NCBI RefSeq assembly: GCF_933775445.1
Contig: NC_065875.1
Location: 14,645,001 to 14,709,000, forward strand
Source: Argentina anserina
Lineage: Eukaryota > Streptophyta > Magnoliopsida > Rosales > Rosaceae
Direction of reading: 5' to 3'
Length of the DNA stretch: 64,000 nucleotides
Below, in pieces: positions 25,901-37,377 of the stretch (position 1 is the first letter of the stretch; the number at the start of each line of letters is the position of its first letter). Position numbers and translations under genes: made by a program. The notes below the pieces were generated by a model. It made no database searches, was not told where the DNA came from, and was given only the letters and a program-made list of their open reading frames with translations.

Positions 25901-26651
25901 AATATACTCGTACCGTGCTACTGCATCCCATTTCCAGCTCCTACAGATCTAGATCTTTCTGGTCAACGGTTGTATTGAGCTGGTACCGTAAGAGGCCTTT
26001 CTTGTAGTATATTCTAGTCTTGGAAGAGAGTAGTTTGTTTTTATTCTTTAACACTTGGCCTAAAATACACAGTTTCAAATGTGATCAAAAGTACCTACGT
26101 ATGCTATATTGAGAAGCAACATTATAATCTAGGACGAACCAGTCAGCCTTTCTAGTTCAATTTATTGTGGTTGTCATTCATCCTATGAATATGGGTCGCA
26201 TGTGTGGTTATATTCCCATTTTTGAATCTGCAAAGAGTCTATCAATTGCCTTGATGAATATGGGCGCTGATTTGGCTTTTATGCTTCTAGTTATTGTCTC
26301 TGGTCCTTCCGATGTCTTCTTCTTGTCATTGCTTGCAGCTTGTGTTTAGTTGACAAAGTATGTTTCAAATGTATTTGCTTGGACTGCATGATTATATAAT
26401 TGGCTGACAAACTTATTACTTTGTAGGCTGGTCTACCTTTTGTTTTGACAAATATGCGCAAGCTATCCTGTAATTGAACATTAAACATCAATGACAAACA
26501 TTTAGATGCAGCTGCATTTGTGCAAGCTATCTTTCATGGCATCTGCACTTCTGCAGTTTAAAGCTGGTATATCGATACAATTATAATTTGAAATCTCTGG
26601 TGTTGCAGGGCTTTGGCTGGTACAATTCCCAACGGAGGAGACAATCGTTGA
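22998..26651 (+). CDS. Ribosomal protein L34e superfamily-like membrane protein
   Basis: A plant-specific protein annotated in other genomes as 'ribosomal protein L34e superfamily'. It is not the ribosomal L34 itself and its role is unknown. Exon 1 (22998-23653) encodes a low-complexity Ser/Pro N-terminus with six His (about residues 37-42), two hydrophobic segments (about 59-79 and 100-120), a Cys/Arg patch, and the conserved C-terminal domain: FDLQLQTEEC, LPWKGGSESNPDYECLR, KMAPPNGRAV, RCGCPVAKLQGWGPKRGRR. The first exon runs into GTGAGT, a strong donor whose TGA would also stop translation. Exon 2 (26609-26651) continues in frame as KALAGTIPNGGDNR and a stop, giving 232 residues. An alternative in-frame start lies at 23037. 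Without splicing the product is 219 residues. Function is unassigned; family membership is confident. Confidence 0.85.
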
Positions 26652-27313
26652 TTGTTTTGGGATGCTTTCTGGAGTTTACATTACATGTTCTATCATTCAC
26701 CTATCTGATTATAATCTATAGACTTTTTTTGTTTATTCTCAATCAAAACAACCTTTTTATTGATCATATATTTATGTTTGGCCCACAGATTTGTCTACAC
26801 AACATTGTCTAGAGTCTAGACATACATATTGATTGCTCATGTGTAAGGGTAGAGCAAATTGGATTAGAATAAAACATATGAAATGGTAAATTGGATATTT
26901 ATTTCCCGTTAAATCTACTGGCTTCTAAGTTTCATGACTTCAATTTCATTGTCAATTGTACATGGTAATTGGACATTTTATAAATAAAATGGGTGAAGGT
27001 GTTGAGTACTTGTTTAACAAAGGGTAACTTCCAACTTATCTCAAGGTTTTCACACTAATTGAACCTAACAATTTCATAGAGGCATTAAACTAGTCAACAT
27101 CTCCTTTTGATTAAATTTAGGTTTTGTAGAGAGGAAAATTGGATTCTGATGATTTTGAGATCAAACATGAAGATGATATATATACCACATATTACTCCTT
27201 AAAATCTATGACTCACCAGTTATCACACCCTCATGCACAATCATTTCCTCAATTCTGAAGTAATTTGACATTTCAATTGAATTTAAATGCAAAAAAAAAA
27301 AATATCAAGAAAT
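26652..27313. other. Convergent intergenic region
   Basis: Between the end of the plus-strand L34e-like gene and the end of the minus-strand MED33 pseudogene. AT-rich, consistent with 3' UTR sequence. A poly-A run lies at about 27291-27301, close to the pseudogene stop. No gene seen. Confidence 0.5.
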
Positions 27314-27892
27314 TTATTGCTCGCATTCGATTATCATTTCAACAGCAGCACCCATGGAATCAAGACCACCAATCCACAGCAATTCCATAGAGCTTTCAGT
27401 CTCATTCCACTCACTCAGCTTCTTACTGATTGTCTTCAAGACATGCACATCCACCTCCAACACCCAAGTTGGCATGCAGATCACCATCAAGCTTATGAAT
27501 CCCAACACATAGGCACGCCAAGTGATCTCATCACAACGCAGCATCATCTTCCCTTTCAGTACAGCCACCAGAAACTCCATGTGTGTTCCGAGAATCTTCC
27601 GGCGACGCTTGGATCCCCATGATGATGAGCCTACACCCCAAACGAAAGCTCCGCACAAGGATGCAAAATATGAAACAACATATCCTTTGAGCCATGCAAC
27701 TTGAGTTGAATCTCCTTCTTGACTTGAGCTTTGATCCGATACAAACCACGATGGTAAGAACTCTTCGAACAGTGACTGCACCAGACCTAAGCCTCCTGAT
27801 GACCACACTAACGATGCTGCAAGGGAAGCCACCAGCTTACACTGTGTCAAATTTTAAGCCATTTCAAACTGTCCTTGTATCCTTGCGTTCTT

Positions 27893-28044
27893 GGCAGCTG
27901 TCTTCTTTCTTGTTATCTCTCTTACACATTCTATCAAGAGGGAAACAATCTCTTTGTTCAAGAAGAATGGCAGCTGTCTTCTTTCTTGTTATCTCTCTTA
28001 CACATTCTATCAAGAGGGAAACAATCTCTTTGTTCAAGAAGAAT
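27893..28044. repeat. Perfect 76-bp tandem duplication in the MED33 pseudogene
   Basis: The unit starting GGCAGCTGTCTTCTTTCTTG occurs at 27893-27968 and again at 27969-28044 with no visible difference. Because 76 is not a multiple of three, it shifts the frame of the last exon. Identity of the copies points to a very recent event. Confidence 0.95.
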
Positions 28045-29658
28045 ACGTCAGATAAATGTGGATAAACATGCATGTAATATCCCAGGGAAACAGGAGAAAC
28101 ACTGTCGTCTTGAGCATGTGATGCGATTCCATGGCCAAGAAGGGCTCCAATACCTCCATTGTGTGAGAGAGGATTGGAATGCAGGCCAAGTGTGGCAGTG
28201 AAGCAGCTCCTAAGAATGCACTCCAACGTTTTGCTTTCTGGCTCCACAATGAATACACAATTGGCATGCATGGCCAGGGGCAACCTGCTGCGACGGAGGC
28301 TAATGCCTGTGAAGGCAAGTCGAGATACCGTCGTGAATCTCTGTCAGTTTTGTATGCTATAGTCAGGTACACTAAGGCAGCCAAGGGCAATGGCAGTGTA
28401 ACTTGACATGTTCCTATCAGGAGTTCAGGACAAACACTTCGTCATGATATTGAGGAAATTAAGAGATTATCACTCTAGAACAAACTGATGGAAAGAACAT
28501 AATTAACTGTGTACATCGATGATCGATTTAGGAACTTATCATCATGCTTATTCACTTAAATGTGGACAAAAATAAATAGAAAACAAACATTGACTTCGTA
28601 GAGACCTGAAGAAGTGCTTGAGACGTCAACAGCAACAGCAGCTACAATTGTCTGTATCTTTTCCTCGACGTATGACAAATTTGCATCAGGGCAGGGCCAA
28701 TCTATTCCATTCATTGAAGCTGGTTTCCAAGTACCCCTTGTTACTTCAGCTGTCAAGTAGCTCACAATAGTCCCCAAAGATGCAGGAAGAAAATCAACCA
28801 AAACTTTGAGACCTAAAGAGATTATAACATATAGGCTTTAGTAGCATATTAGAATTTGCTGGCACATCATTTCACAAAAAGCATTGATATTTTCCACTTC
28901 CCAGGTACATTCTCATATATGACTGCTTTCAAGTTTCAAGCAAATCCTTTTCATAGAGTTAGGGAAATCATATGAGGGCACTACACTTACCCATAGCCAG
29001 TTTGCGCGGTGAGAGTCTTCCATTGTCACAGGCTATTAAAGCAGAATCAACCACGTCGTGAACAGCAGCCAGAATCTCCCAAGCAGGCAGTTTGCCCAAG
29101 AATGTAGATTCATCTCCTCCAAATGGACTACAATCTATAGAAGTATTAGAATCTAAAGACTGTCTTCCTTCCTCCTTCTCTTTGAACATAAAGTTGAAAA
29201 GCTCATTAACATGGTGAGGAACGGGGGTTCCATGGGTAACTCCAGAGAGGGTGGAAGCTATGCATGCATTGTGCTGATTGTACCAGGCTTTGAAGTTTGG
29301 AAATGAATCAATGTAGATGGGGTGTGTAGATGATGAGCTTGCCACAGATGCTAGCCTCCTTTTATTACAATCCTTGGACACATTTCCAGGCGACATGAGG
29401 TGAGAGTTCCGTAGTAGTAGAAGGCATTCCAGAGTAAGGTTGGATCCAACTGTTGGTATATCTGCTGGTCTAGCTCCAAAGCAACGATCAAACCTCCATA
29501 ATTTTACGAAAAGAGTAAATCCATTAGAAAACACAGTATGAGCAGAAGTTTCATTATCTGTTGTCTGACTTCCTGAGCTACAGGGTACGCATGACCCAAA
29601 AATCTCACAGATTGCCATCAATGAACATGCTAATTGAGGAACCTGGCAAAGACAGTAC

Positions 29659-32600
29659 CAATGTTTTCAGATGCGAAAGCGAAGGCGATATGGTCAAGTC
29701 TCATAAGGCGAGAGAATCGGCGCGCAAAGATGATTTAAGGCGATCTCATTTCCAACAAACATTAATTTAATACAATAATTTTCAAATAATATGAATATCT
29801 TTCAAAATATATGAATATGTCATTATAAGTATAACATTCATCCAAAATAAGGTTCTAATCAAATTATAGAATTAATATATAGACTCATATTAAATTAAAT
29901 GCAAGAGCCACATTTAAATGTGTTCAATCTTCATCATCATATCCACTCACACCCACATGAATATTATTACAATCATCAATGTTCAATGCATCAATATGTG
30001 GATGTAAAGTAAGGTCTTCAATCTCATCTTCATTCCTAAGTAATGCATTCAATGTTTTTATTTTCTTTTTAGATTTGGATTTTTCTTTACCTAAAAACAA
30101 AAATGTACTAGTATAAATATGAATTGATACATATATTCTAGACAAACTAAATAACATAAGGATGAGTAAGAAAGTACTTACGTGAACTTTCAACATTCTT
30201 CCTTTTAGAAGAAGGTGCGTAAGAGGGCTCATTAAATCTCATGTCATCATCCAATAAAGGAACATCATCTATTGTTGGCTCATCTAGTGGCTCCACACAT
30301 ATAGGAACTCTAATTGATAAATTTTGTTCATAACATTCAATCGGTACATTTCTTATAGGTTCCACCTCAAACACACCTTCTTCAAGCCAAGAGAGATCAT
30401 TTTGCAATATAGGATCTTCCACCTCCGATATCCATTCATCATCAGAATCGATTTCTTCCACTACAATGGGATCAAGCTTCTTCACTCTTCTTCTAATGTT
30501 TCTTTCTCTTAGTAAAGAGTTGTACTTGACATAAACCAATGCATTTAATCTTTTGTGCTCAAGTCGGTTCTTTTTCTTAATGTGAATCTAAAACAAACAT
30601 AAGAATAATTTTAGATGACATGAACATGCTATTGATTATATAAATTAGTAATGATTAAGTAATTCCTTACCGACTCAAATGTACTCTAATTCCTCTCGCA
30701 TCCAGAAGCACTACATGTTAGGCTAAGTACACGGATAACAAACTTTGTCAACTCAGGTGTTTCCTCTCTAAAATGCTCCCACCAACTCACTGAAAATATA
30801 AATTACTATAAACTGTAAATAATAGAATGTAAACAATTGTATTATAAAGAATAATATATGAGGCATTACCTGGACTTCTTAGCTTTATGGAATGTATTGT
30901 TATCTTACTTCCAAACTCTCCAAGGCATCTATCAAACATCTCAAATTGGATATCAGCCCTTAACCGATCCTCAAATGACATCATCATATCCATGCATTCA
31001 TGCAATCATTTCTTGACTTCTAAAACAGTTAAGAAGTTGTCTTCATAATGTAGTTGAGGGTTTAGAAAATATCCGTCAGGTTGATGCAGTTAAGGAGTCC
31101 ACCTTGCATCAATTTTGTTCCAAATTGGTTGATCAATTCAAATGCAATCTTCTCCTTGGTGGCATCCATCAATTCATATATGTAGCCCATAACAGGTCTT
31201 ACCTCCGAATCAACCTCCCTCAAAACACACACTAATGACATCACACTCTTCACACAAAATGCAACATAACTCCAAAAGTTCTTTTCAAATAGAACAATTG
31301 CACGAGCCCCTATGCCTTCATGACTTTTTACAAAAGGACCCTCAATCCACTTCATGCTATTAAACATCATTTGAAGATGTTGTTTTTGTTTATAGATACT
31401 TTGACGGGTGAGCAAGTAAGTTGCAAAGCGAGTTACCGCCGGACAAATGATCTCATTGTTGTTTGTGAATTCTCTCATGAGAGAAAGGACCCATGTGTGA
31501 CCATAGAGAAATTTCACCACTTTCTTAGCACTTGCAATGGTCTTCTTAAAGATGGTTAGCTTGCTAATATCTTCAAGCATAAGATTAATACAATGTGCCG
31601 CACATGGAGTCCACCACAACTTCAACCTCCTTTGCATAAGTCTAAGGCCCGCATTTTTATAATTTGATGTATTATCGGTGATTATTTGAACCACATTCTC
31701 TTCCCCAACTTCTCTAACCATTTCATCCAAATACTTTAGCATTAAACTACCATTCTTTACACTACCGGATGCATCAATGACTTCAAAAAGAAAGTACCCG
31801 CCAAACTATTCACAAGAAAATTAAGAAGTACTCTACCCTTTTCATCGGTCCAACCGTCCGACATAATAGAACACCCATACTTTTCCCAAGCTTTCTTATG
31901 CTCTAACAAGTACTTATCAATGTCTTCAACTTCTTTCTTAAGAATCCAAGTCCTTAATTCATGCATAGAAGGAGATTTGAACCCTACACCATACTTGGCA
32001 ATTCCCTCTACCATGGCTAACCAAAATAGATCATTAATTGTATTAAAATGAAGCACCCTAGAAAATATAAAACGGCCAACCATTCAACAAACTTCTTTTC
32101 TTAACTCTTTTTTGTAAGCTGCATTCAATACGATTTGCCTAGGTTGAGAAGATACAAAACTATCAAGTGGTCCTTTGACTTTTGGTTAAGCAACACTACT
32201 CCCACATTCTTCTAATGGAGATTTTATACTATCATTTCCACCACCAATTCCTTCCTCAATCTCACGGAGCATAGCACCTCTCTTAAATTTCAAATCCTTA
32301 AATTCCTTTATAACTAATTGATACTCTTTCTTCACATCAAAATGGACTTTATTACAAGCAAAGAGAGGCATAGAGGTAGAGAGAGGCATAGAGGTAGAGA
32401 GAAGCAGGGAGGCAGAGAGAGGATGATTAGCTAGGTTGAATGAATAATTGATGGGGGGAGGGGGCTGTATCGTTAAATAATACAAAATGCATCGTTTTAA
32501 TTAAAACAAATGCCATAACGACGTCGTTTTGGCCCTTAGAAAAGAAAAATAATTCCATTGTCTTCTTTGCCCGCCTCTGGCTTTCCCTTTGCTCCGTCGC

Positions 32601-32704
32601 TCTGGTTGTCGCCTTTCCATTTTCTCACTTGGGTTTGAACTTGCGGGGCTTTTCTTCGTCGCTCCGCCTGAAGGCGCGCACCGGCGTCGCCTTTGAAAAC
32701 ACTG
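29659..32704 (-). mobile_element. hAT transposon in intron 9 of the MED33 pseudogene
   Basis: The left end starts CAATGTTTTCAGATGCG. The right end, read inward, starts CAGTGTTTTCAAAGGCG. The 8-bp duplication GACAGTAC flanks both (29651-29658 and 32705-32712). The 3046-bp element has one damaged transposase gene on the minus strand. Its left end lies 17 bp from the first base of exon 10, so it replaced the natural polypyrimidine tract of that acceptor. Confidence 0.93.
30147..32485 (-). pseudogene. hAT transposase (DUF659 type), degraded
   Basis: In order on the minus strand: an N-terminal segment (32485-32189), a DUF659-like segment with SIMSDGWTDEKGRVLLNFLV (32083-31757), the catalytic-core region with VVQIITDNTSNYKNAG and PCAAHCINLMLEDI (31742-31062), the dimerisation region with WWEHFREETPEL and TCSASGCERN (around 30780-30680), and an acidic tail (30539-30147). 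The frame shifts near 31795 and again near 31075. A stop replaces the expected Trp directly after CERN, near 30690. The element therefore cannot move itself. Confidence 0.88.
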
Positions 32705-33754
32705 GACAGTACGAACCAATTAAAATTCCTATTAAATTATATTTTGATGCTCGTACTTGGCAATTTGAGAATTGCAGAAAGGAAATCAAGAGCAGAGTAG
32801 ATGAAAGTGCATGTACCATGCCAAGTAGCGAGAAAATCTTGATATTATCAATGGTAGAGATCCCAGATAGAAGTGCATTTAGCAGTGAAGCATGACCCAT
32901 TAGATCGCTGCCACTTTCAGAATGATTTGTAGATGATGGAGAAGACAACAACCTAATAATAAAACGAACAGTGTGTTCCTACATGAGATTCAGACCTCAA
33001 ATTAATCAGAATGATTAGAAAGATAGAATTCTAAAGTTGCCAACTATCATCAAACGCTGCAAGATGGATAACCTGTACATTCCAACCTTGACTGAGGGAG
33101 GCTCCACCAAGGATACTAGCTGCTGATATTTTTTCATTATCTGATCCTTTGACAGCTAAGTCGAATATCTTCTCAAACTCTTCTAAGCTTTCACCCAAAC
33201 AATGAGCTTACATTCAATAGCTTACATGTCGTGATCAAGTCGAGCAAGTATATAGAAGCTTTTAAGTGTTTCTTAGGAAATGAAACAGAAAAATTTATTG
33301 TTTAATTGATATAGCTTCTTCACTGATAAGATATGTTTACAGTGTACCTTGATGCGGGATTTGAAAGCATTGCCATGGTCATGACTGGTGCAAGTGGTGC
33401 CCCCTGCATTAACGATGACCAACTAGGCACTTGGGAAGTTACATTAGAAGGTAATTCATTGATGCATCCTTTAACATAGCCTGGCCAGAAATATGCGGAA
33501 GTGTCTAGTAGGTTTCTTGCGATACAAGCCTCAACAATCAGATGACGCATGTTTCCTGCTGAAACAAGGAGATGGAACAATGTTTACGCGAGAATCACAT
33601 GGCATAGCAATGCGCAGTGCCAATTTCAACTTCTGTAACTGAAAGCTTAACTTGTAACCTACCTAGAACTAGTTGACTTACAGTAGTCTACAGATATGTT
33701 GTCCATACTGATGCAATCCAAGTATGAACTTTCAACACTAGTCCCTGATATAAA

Positions 33755-35386
33755 TGTTGGGAAAGTAGTGGCTGCCTAATACAAGGCTGACAGATAGATA
33801 ATTATCCCAGGATCTGACTTTTCCCACTTTTGGTGTGATTAGCGGAAATAGCAACAAAAAGAAGACAAGATATTTAACGAGGTTCCTCAAATAAGCCTAC
33901 GTCATCGGGGCAGTAGTAGTATTTTCTTCCACTATACTAAATAATAGGATGACAAGAAATAACTCACTCTAGACTAACTAAAGTGTTAACACACCTCTAT
34001 CTCTCAAGAAGAATTTTCTTCTCACTAATGAACATGCTTCCTTGCTTCTTCCTTCTTGCTTCTTCATTGAACATGCTGTCTTTTACAATGCTCAGTGTAA
34101 GAACGCCTTGAAGAGCCGAGTTGCTTAATGACACCACCAAGGTGTCCCAGCTGTCTGGCAATGAGCTTAGTAACAACAGTGCTTGCAACTCATCATCAAA
34201 CACCATCTTCATATTTGTCAATTGATTCACCATGTCTTTGAATTCGCTTAAGTGTTTCGAAACACTATGACCATCCATGTACTTCGTGTTCACCAACTGC
34301 CGAATGGACGAGGTTTTGTTGTGTGCGGTCTTTCGCTCATACATGGACTTAAGCTTTGTCCACCTTGAGTAGACATTGGTTTCTTGTGCCACATGATGAA
34401 AAACACTTTCATCAACCCATTGACGAATTCTTGCAACAACTTTTCTGTTCAGGATGCTCAATTCCACATCGGTCTTGCCTGCTGGCTTCTCTCCACCATT
34501 TTGAAGAGGCTCGTACATATCCTTGTTGTAAAGGATATCCTCCATTTTAGGCTTTCAAATGGAGTATTTTGACGATGTCAACTTAACCATTGTTGCCGGC
34601 GATGACGATGATTCTGCCATCTTGATCACCACCAGATGCCACAGACAATGAGCGTCGGGATCTGATACCACGTGTTGGGAAAATAGTGGCTGCCTAATAC
34701 AAAAACGACATATAGATGATTATCCCAGGATCTGACTTTTCCCACCCTTGGTGTGATTAGCGGAAATAGCAACAAAAAGATGACACGATATTTAACGAGG
34801 TTCAATAAATAAACCTACGTCCTCGGGGCAGCAGTAATACTTTCTTCCACTATACTAAATAATGAGATTATAAGAAACAACTCACTCTAGACTAACTAAA
34901 GTGTTAACACACCTCTATCTCTCAAGAGGAATTCATTTCTCACTAATTGAGACACTTTTGCTCTCAATCTATCTAAGTGAGGACCACACTACTACATAAA
35001 CACTCTAAGGTTTGTATCTCTATCTTGGGATATATTTTCTACAATCTCTATGCCTTTATATAGGCAAATGACTTCATGCACCATGTCATGCAACTCATGC
35101 ACGTAAATGCAATTGGAAGTAAAGTCAAGTGTCTTCCTCATGCTCAATGTTTGCATGCTTATTAATGCATGTATGCTCTATCTTCAAAAATTGTTGACAC
35201 ATCCCATCTATGTTTATAGGTTTGTTTCTTTCTTTTCAAACTAAGTTGCACTCCTATGCTATATGAATAGCAAACTAGCTTTGTGTAAGCCAATGAGTCA
35301 TCAAGGCTCTTGCAACACATGTTTTTCTCATGTAGTAAATTACCGCATAAATTTCTACCTCCAATTAAGAAGGGACTGACCCATCA
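33755..35386 (-). mobile_element. Internally deleted Copia element in exon 6 of the MED33 pseudogene
   Basis: On the minus strand: 5' LTR 35386-34673 (TGATGGGTCAG to CCCAACA, 714 bp), then TGGTATCAGATCC as primer-binding site (about 34670-34658), a gag open frame, and a truncated 3' LTR (about 34030-33755). The perfect duplication ATAAA at 33750-33754 and 35387-35391 shows a single insertion. All of pol and the first part of the 3' LTR are gone. It interrupts the coding sequence between AAAAMFF and SGTSVESSY equivalents of MED33 exon 6. Confidence 0.92.
33997..34545 (-). CDS. Copia gag fragment (retrotransposon capsid region)
   Basis: A 182-codon open frame of the UBN2/gag-polypeptide type found in plant Copia elements. 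It contains WTKLKSMYERKT, TSSIRQLVNTKYMDGHSV, LSEFKDMVNQLTNMKM and LLSSLPDSWDTLVVSLSNS, in the usual order. It runs into the truncated 3' LTR at its C-terminus, and no zinc knuckle, protease or polymerase follows. It is part of the element at 33755-35386, not a host gene. Confidence 0.85.
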   Translation of the reverse strand: MEDILYNKDMYEPLQNGGEKPAGKTDVELSILNRKVVARIRQWVDESVFHHVAQETNVYSRWTKLKSMYERKTAHNKTSSIRQLVNTKYMDGHSVSKHLSEFKDMVNQLTNMKMVFDDELQALLLLSSLPDSWDTLVVSLSNSALQGVLTLSIVKDSMFNEEARRKKQGSMFISEKKILLER

Positions 35387-36845
35387 ATAAAGAACATAGC
35401 TTTTGCAGCAGCACGATTTGCTTTGGTAAATGCAAAGCGAGGGGGAGCCAGCAGTCCTATAAAGTTTCCCAGCGTTTGTAAACTTGAGACTAAATCATGG
35501 CGAGACTTCCTTGTATACTTTTGCTTCTCCTGTTGATTGGTGAACTTATGCTCTGTCTCGTCTACTTTTGCACTTTCATCTTCTTCAATAAGATTAGCAG
35601 CCACAAGTGCGCTTTCATCTTGCTCATGCGTGAATCATTATCCGGCATAGGAGAATCGATTGGGTTCCTTTCCTAAACAGATTATTGAAAATAGAATACG
35701 AAAGGCGATCAGCTAGAGTTCTTGAAATTATATGGTAACAGATAAACGAGGGAGCATTAATTCTGTAGGTCAGAGTGAAAACAATTTTGACTCTAACTGA
35801 GTTTAGCTCATTTTACTAAGAACTCTACCAGCATGCATTTCCTTGCTGACTATCATCTTGGCAAGGAAGAGAATTTTGAGGCAAAGAAAATCACGGTTAA
35901 ACAATATGACACTAACTCTTTGAACAAGACGAAGAGCTGCAATCCATAAGTTCAAAAAAGTGTCATGCCAAGTTGCACAATTGATGGCTTGAAGAATCTT
36001 GATCAAATCTGAGGAAAATTAACAAACTTGTATTTGTATATATAGTTATATACCTCATTTATAAATGGTATAAAGGACTAATCATATACAATATCTGCTT
36101 TATCAGAGAGAATGTCAATTAGACTTGTGGCATTAATGACCCTTGTAAGAATCAAGGCATCTTCAAGTACCAGATCAAGTGGAAGCCATATGGTAGAGCG
36201 ACCAGTTCCGTGGCATAGTCCAACAGAAGAATCCTTAATATCACGCAATAATCACACAATGCACTGATGCGTACATGTTTTGTTTTGCCAAATTTAGAAT
36301 CTTGGAAGTTAGCTTGTCTTGCAAAAACAGTGTGATCAACTCAATAGCCATAACAGTATTCTGATTGTGTAATCTCTCATAGTGTCCAGTTCCGTTCTCA
36401 CAATTGTCTATCTTCATTTCTTGAGGTTTAATTATCCATCTAGACTTCTTTTCTGGGTTATTATGTTCCAGCAAACCCTCATCATCTAATGATGCATCAA
36501 CCAACTGCCACACAGTTGAGAAGATGAACCCAACCACAATAGTCCCAGCATCACTGATTTTAAGTCCAAACATCTGGGACAAATCAAGAGTAGCATCTAT
36601 GGATTTCATAACCCTGTATAAAAAAGATTGGTTAAACAAATAAAACAATGCAAAATAAATATCAACAATTAGACAGACTAGGAACTCACATTTGATAATT
36701 AGGCCAATATATCTGAGGTCTGAGTGGCATGTCTCATTAGGATCTCCAAGTAAACTCTATAAGCCGCAGGCTGTAATCGTCTACTCGGAATAACCCTGTA
36801 AAACCAATCCATGAATGTTTGTGTCACCATTAAAATGCAACAATA

Positions 36846-37377
36846 TGTTGGAGAGGAGAGATCTCACATCTAAGAAGTGACAAAGAAAATAAAACTTATA
36901 AGTGGGTGGATAATAACCAATTGTACCGAGGCCTTTTGTGATTAAAACCCAACACCTGTGAGGTGGCTAAGTTGGGACAATATCGGTACAGTTGGTCCAC
37001 GGGCAACGCTTATCGCTGTTTAACATGGTATCAGAGCGGGTTCCTCTCCAGTCGCGCCTCCAATCTTTCGTGGGCCCGAGTTGGGTGCCACTTTGTCATG
37101 CCATCAGAGGATTTCTGATTCGATGGCCACTAAGTGTCGTTGGTTACTGGACCTTAGTTTCTTTCATCCCAGTATGTGGGATGTTAATCTGTCACATGCA
37201 GACCTAAAAATTAGGTTGCACGTGAGGGGGCATGTTGGAGAGCAGAGATCCCACATCTAAGAAGTGACAAAGAAAATAAAGCTTATAAGTGGGTGGATAA
37301 TAACCAATTGTACCGAGGCCTTTTGTGATTAAAACCCAACACCTGTGAGGTGACTAAGTTGGGACAATATCGGTACA
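36846..37377 (+). mobile_element. TRIM (miniature LTR retrotransposon) in intron 1 of the MED33 pseudogene
   Basis: Two 145-bp direct repeats, 36846-36990 and 37233-37377, start TGTTGGAGAG and end TATCGGTACA. Just inside the first is TGGTATCAGAGCGGGTT (about 37028-37044), a clear initiator-Met-tRNA primer-binding site. Before the second is the purine tract GTGAGGGGG. The total of 532 bp and lack of coding capacity define a TRIM. The flanking 5-mers (CAATA and CTTGT) do not match; see the findings. Confidence 0.9.

Noticed and set aside
27314..27850. Independent small gene of 178 codons
   Set aside because: It aligns with the C-terminus of MED33A and is the last exon of the pseudogene downstream of its frameshifts.
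33997..34545. Host gene
   Set aside because: The protein is a Copia gag lying between LTRs with a primer site and a target duplication.
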